34,981 bases of DNA, from the NCBI GenBank assembly GCA_001465015.1, contig LNEO01000253.1, forward strand, positions 1-34,981. Direction: 5' to 3'. Source of the DNA: Deltaproteobacteria bacterium Ga0077539. Lineage in GTDB: Bacteria; Myxococcota_A; Polyangia; Polyangiales; Ga0077539. Below are positions 32,967 through 34,981 of the stretch, one piece after another. Position 1 is the first letter of the stretch; each line of letters opens with the position of its first letter. The position numbers and the translations under genes were made by a program. A model generated the notes under the pieces. The model searched no databases, was not told where the DNA came from, and saw only the letters and a list, made by a program, of their open reading frames with translations.

Positions 32967-33038
32967 GGAAAATCCGCAGCTCGCTCACTTGACCGTGAAG
33001 CGTTCTCAAAACACACTCGTCAAAGTTTTGTTGCTGCA

Positions 33039-33959
33039 ATGACGAGGGACCCCAACGACAGCGGCGACGACTGGATCACGCAGACCGTTGTCCAGCGCGC
33101 AGACGGCCAAGCCACCGGGTCGACCAGCGGTGACTGTCTCGTCATCATCTACGCGAAGGAGACGACCAACCTCGGCAAGCGGTTCGTGCTCGACGCCAAC
33201 GCGCCGGCGGTCAGCGTCGGCCGCGGCACAGACAACGTCGTCGTGCTCGCGGCCGAGGGCGTCTCGCGCAGGCACGCGCGCTTCGAGCGCCGCGATGGAA
33301 ACTGGGTGGTAATCGACCTCGGCTCGACCAACGGGACGTACGTCAACGACGAGCCCGTCACCGAGCATCGGCTCCGCCGCGGCGACCACGTGAAGATCGG
33401 CGATTCGATCTTCAAGTTCTTGTCGGGGAGCGACGTCGAGGCTGCGTACCACGAAGAGATCTACCGAATGACCATCGTCGATGGTCTGACGCAGGCCTTT
33501 AATCGTCGGTACTTCTTCGAGTCGCTCGACCGCGAGATGTCTCGCGCGCGCCGCTATCATCGGCCGCTCGGCCTCGTGATGCTCGACATCGACCATTTTT
33601 CGCGCGTCAATAATACCTACGGTCACCTCGCAGGAGACTACGTTCTACGGGAGATTTCGAACCTCGTCCGCGCGCGCATCCGCCGGGACGAGATCTTCGC
33701 TCGCTATGGCGGCGAGGAGTTCGGGATCATTCTTCCCGAGACCGACTTGCGAGGCACCGCGTACGTCGCCGAGAGCATTCGAGGCATCATCGCGGCGCAC
33801 CCGTTCGTCTTCGAACGGGAGAAGATCTCTGTCACCGCGTCGCTCGGCGTCGCCGAGCTCGAGGACTCTCTCGCGATGCCAGAGGCCTTCATTCAGCTCG
33901 CGGACGAGCGCCTCTACCGCGCAAAGCACGGCGGTCGCAACCGCGTCGTCTTCGAGTGA
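33039..33959 (+). CDS. FHA-GGDEF diguanylate cyclase
   Basis: This 306-residue protein joins a phosphothreonine-binding FHA domain (about 33-130) to a GGDEF domain (about 140-306). FHA landmarks are VGRGTDNVV (Gly61-Arg62), GVSRRHARF (Ser76, His79) and LGSTNGTYVND (94-104). The GGDEF domain has DGLTQAFNRRYF, LDIDHFSRVNNTYGH and an active-site GGEEF at 224-228. It should therefore make cyclic di-GMP from two GTP. At the usual inhibitory-site position, five residues before GGEEF, it reads RRDE rather than RxxD, so product inhibition may be weak. FHA control suggests response to a Ser/Thr kinase, as is common in myxobacteria. Met at 33039 is used because the longer frame from 32946 adds unrelated sequence. 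Confidence 0.92.
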   Translation: MTRDPNDSGDDWITQTVVQRADGQATGSTSGDCLVIIYAKETTNLGKRFVLDANAPAVSVGRGTDNVVVLAAEGVSRRHARFERRDGNWVVIDLGSTNGTYVNDEPVTEHRLRRGDHVKIGDSIFKFLSGSDVEAAYHEEIYRMTIVDGLTQAFNRRYFFESLDREMSRARRYHRPLGLVMLDIDHFSRVNNTYGHLAGDYVLREISNLVRARIRRDEIFARYGGEEFGIILPETDLRGTAYVAESIRGIIAAHPFVFEREKISVTASLGVAELEDSLAMPEAFIQLADERLYRAKHGGRNRVVFE

Positions 33960-34702
33960 AGGTCGCTCGCTCCTCGGCGCTCTGCCTCGCGTTCGCGGCG
34001 CTCTCGGCTGGCGCCCTCTGCGCAGCGCATCCCTTCGGGCTCTCGTCGACGAACCGACTGTTCGCGCTCGAGCCCGACACGACCGGCGCCCGCGTCGCGT
34101 ACGTCCTCGACCTCGCCGAGCTGCCGACAACCGAGGAGCTCGCGCGGCTCGATCGCGATCGCGACGGTCAGGTCACGGCCGTCGAGCGCGAGGCGTACCT
34201 CGACGCGTTGTTCGAACGACTCCAGGGTGAATGGCGGTGGAGCGTCGATGGTCGACCGACCCGACCGAGGATCGTCGCGAGGAGCCTCGAAGTCGGCACG
34301 GGAGAAGGTAATCTGAACACGCTCCGCGTCGTGGCAGAGCTCAGGATCGACCGTCCTTTGCCCGTCGATTCGCGGTCGGCCTTCGTGGTGAGCGTGCGAG
34401 ACGAGAGTTATTCCGACCGCCCAGGCTGGCGCGAGCTTCGAGTCGAGAGCAGCAGTTCGATGCGCGTTGTGACCGAGTCCGGAGAAGCTGATCCCTCGAT
34501 CCTCGCCCGTCGCGCCGCGGGCGAGCGCGTCACGTTACGCATGAACGAGGCGCGCTGGAGGCTCTCGCCCGTTGGAAGGTCCCAGAGCGCCCCCGTCGCT
34601 CGGCCACCGTCCGCCCGGCGCGCGCCTGTGTGGGCGCTGCTCGGGGTGGTCGCGGCGATCGTCGTGATCATCGCGCTCGCTCGACGACGCCCTGGCGCTT
34701 GA
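33956..34702 (+). CDS. Membrane-anchored protein with EF-hand, resembling nickel/cobalt-exporter periplasmic domain
   Basis: This 248-residue protein has a GTG start overlapping the preceding stop by four bases (GTGA), which implies coupled translation. A signal peptide ends near LCAA (residue 24), and the mature protein begins HPFGLSSTNRLFALEP. AYVLDLAELPTTEEL then leads into an exact 12-residue EF-hand loop, DRDRDGQVTAVE (66-77). A Pro/Arg linker and one C-terminal membrane helix (about 224-241, LLGVVAAIVVIIAL) plus a basic tail follow. HP[FL]G-SxNR plus DLAEIPT-like sequence is typical of the domain preceding high-affinity nickel/cobalt transporters (NicO/HupE type). The transport portion is absent here. 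Metal binding or sensing is a plausible but unproven role. Confidence 0.72.
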   Translation: MKVARSSALCLAFAALSAGALCAAHPFGLSSTNRLFALEPDTTGARVAYVLDLAELPTTEELARLDRDRDGQVTAVEREAYLDALFERLQGEWRWSVDGRPTRPRIVARSLEVGTGEGNLNTLRVVAELRIDRPLPVDSRSAFVVSVRDESYSDRPGWRELRVESSSSMRVVTESGEADPSILARRAAGERVTLRMNEARWRLSPVGRSQSAPVARPPSARRAPVWALLGVVAAIVVIIALARRRPGA

Positions 34703-34716
34703 CGTCGCGCCGCCGT

Positions 34717-34792
34717 CCGTTGGCGAAACGCACCGCGAGCATCCCGAGATCGTCCCCAGGAGAACGCTCGTGGCGTTTCTTCCTTCCAACGG
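34717..34792. repeat. Palindromic repeat, copy C (covarying stem)
   Basis: The stem is CCGTTGG-C-GAAACGC (34717-34731) against GCGTTTC ... CCAACGG (34773-34792), with a 41-base loop. Compared with copies A and B, two stem positions differ, and in each case the pairing partner differs too (CGGTTGG/CCAACCG to CCGTTGG/CCAACGG; GACACGC/GCGTGTC to GAAACGC/GCGTTTC). It starts 14 bases after the stop at 34702. Confidence 0.75.
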
Positions 34793-34844
34793 CGCGGCGC
34801 GGGTGTGATTGCGGATCGTGCGCGCGTGCGGGGGTCTGAGGGCG

Positions 34845-34931
34845 CTGCCCCGAATGAATTCGGGGTCTGCGGGTCTGCCCCCAAATGAATTCGGGGTCTG
34901 CGGGTCTGCCCCCGAATGAATTCGGGGGCAG
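34845..34931. repeat. 30/31-bp tandem repeat with GAATTC-centred palindromes
   Basis: Three units run CTGCCCC(C)RAATGAATTCGGGG then TCTGCGGGT: 34845-34874, 34875-34905 and a final unit 34906-34931. The last unit is a perfect 12-bp inverted repeat, CTGCCCCCGAAT and ATTCGGGGGCAG around GA. On the minus strand it reads as RPRIHLGADPQTPNSFG-like strings of no recognised family. Nothing else was identified between 34793 and the window end. Confidence 0.75.
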
Positions 34932-34981
34932 CGCGCGCCGCAGGAGCGTCGCGGGCCATGCGCCGCAAGGCAGCGCATGCA

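Noticed and set aside
32989..33017. Promoter TTGACC with CACACT before the FHA-GGDEF gene
   Set aside because: The -35 is good, but the -10 matches only three of six bases.

Overview
The window is about 35 kb of very GC-rich bacterial DNA with dense coding on both strands and strong G/C bias at third codon positions. Its protein repertoire points to the Myxococcota, probably a Polyangia-type relative. The pointers are a lipoprotein with 'myxococcus cysteine-rich' CDDGN repeats, an IgGFc-binding-like lipoprotein, an FG-GAP lipoprotein with an Asp-rich linker, and several long lipoproteins built from tandem eight-cysteine modules (Stig1-like, typical core NCGACG). This placement is inferred from family content only. 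No rRNA, tRNA, CRISPR array, integrase or complete insertion sequence was recognised.

Layout. 1-6010: a perfect hairpin, a degenerate 7-bp tandem repeat, then minus-strand genes. These are a 55-residue Cys-rich protein, the protein AMPylase SelO, a lipoprotein with a periplasmic-binding-protein fold, and an M14 metallocarboxypeptidase. 6079-11578: three plus-strand lipoproteins (CDDGN repeats, FG-GAP propeller, IgGFc-binding-like). 11579-16126: a gene-poor stretch with a coding remnant and a strong hairpin, an unassigned 282-residue gene, an unassigned 488-residue minus-strand gene, two copies of a palindromic repeat, and a radical SAM gene whose start region is tandemly duplicated.

16409-22146: a plus-strand run. 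It starts with a MopE-like Cys-rich lipoprotein ending in a 75-residue Trp/Cys tail. A 15-module Cys-rich lipoprotein overlaps it by one base, and an aldehyde dehydrogenase follows. 22153-23443: a divergent pair, an ExbD-like protein and an RluA-type pseudouridine synthase. 23513-29977: two large tandem paralogous lipoproteins (987 and 1125 residues), each an array of eight-cysteine modules followed by two pairs of beta-rich domains. 30000-32966 (minus): queG, a 2-oxoacid dehydrogenase E1 alpha, and a CcmA-like ABC ATPase. 33039-34702 (plus): an FHA-GGDEF diguanylate cyclase, overlapped by 4 bases by a membrane-anchored protein resembling the periplasmic part of nickel/cobalt exporters. The end of the window holds a third palindromic-repeat copy and a 30/31-bp tandem repeat.

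The dominant theme is an investment in disulfide-rich, lipid-anchored surface proteins: seven of them lie between 6.0 and 30.0 kb. The most unusual elements are the Cys-Trp hexad tail at 17978-18202 and the dispersed palindromic repeat, whose stem shows paired compensatory changes between copies.
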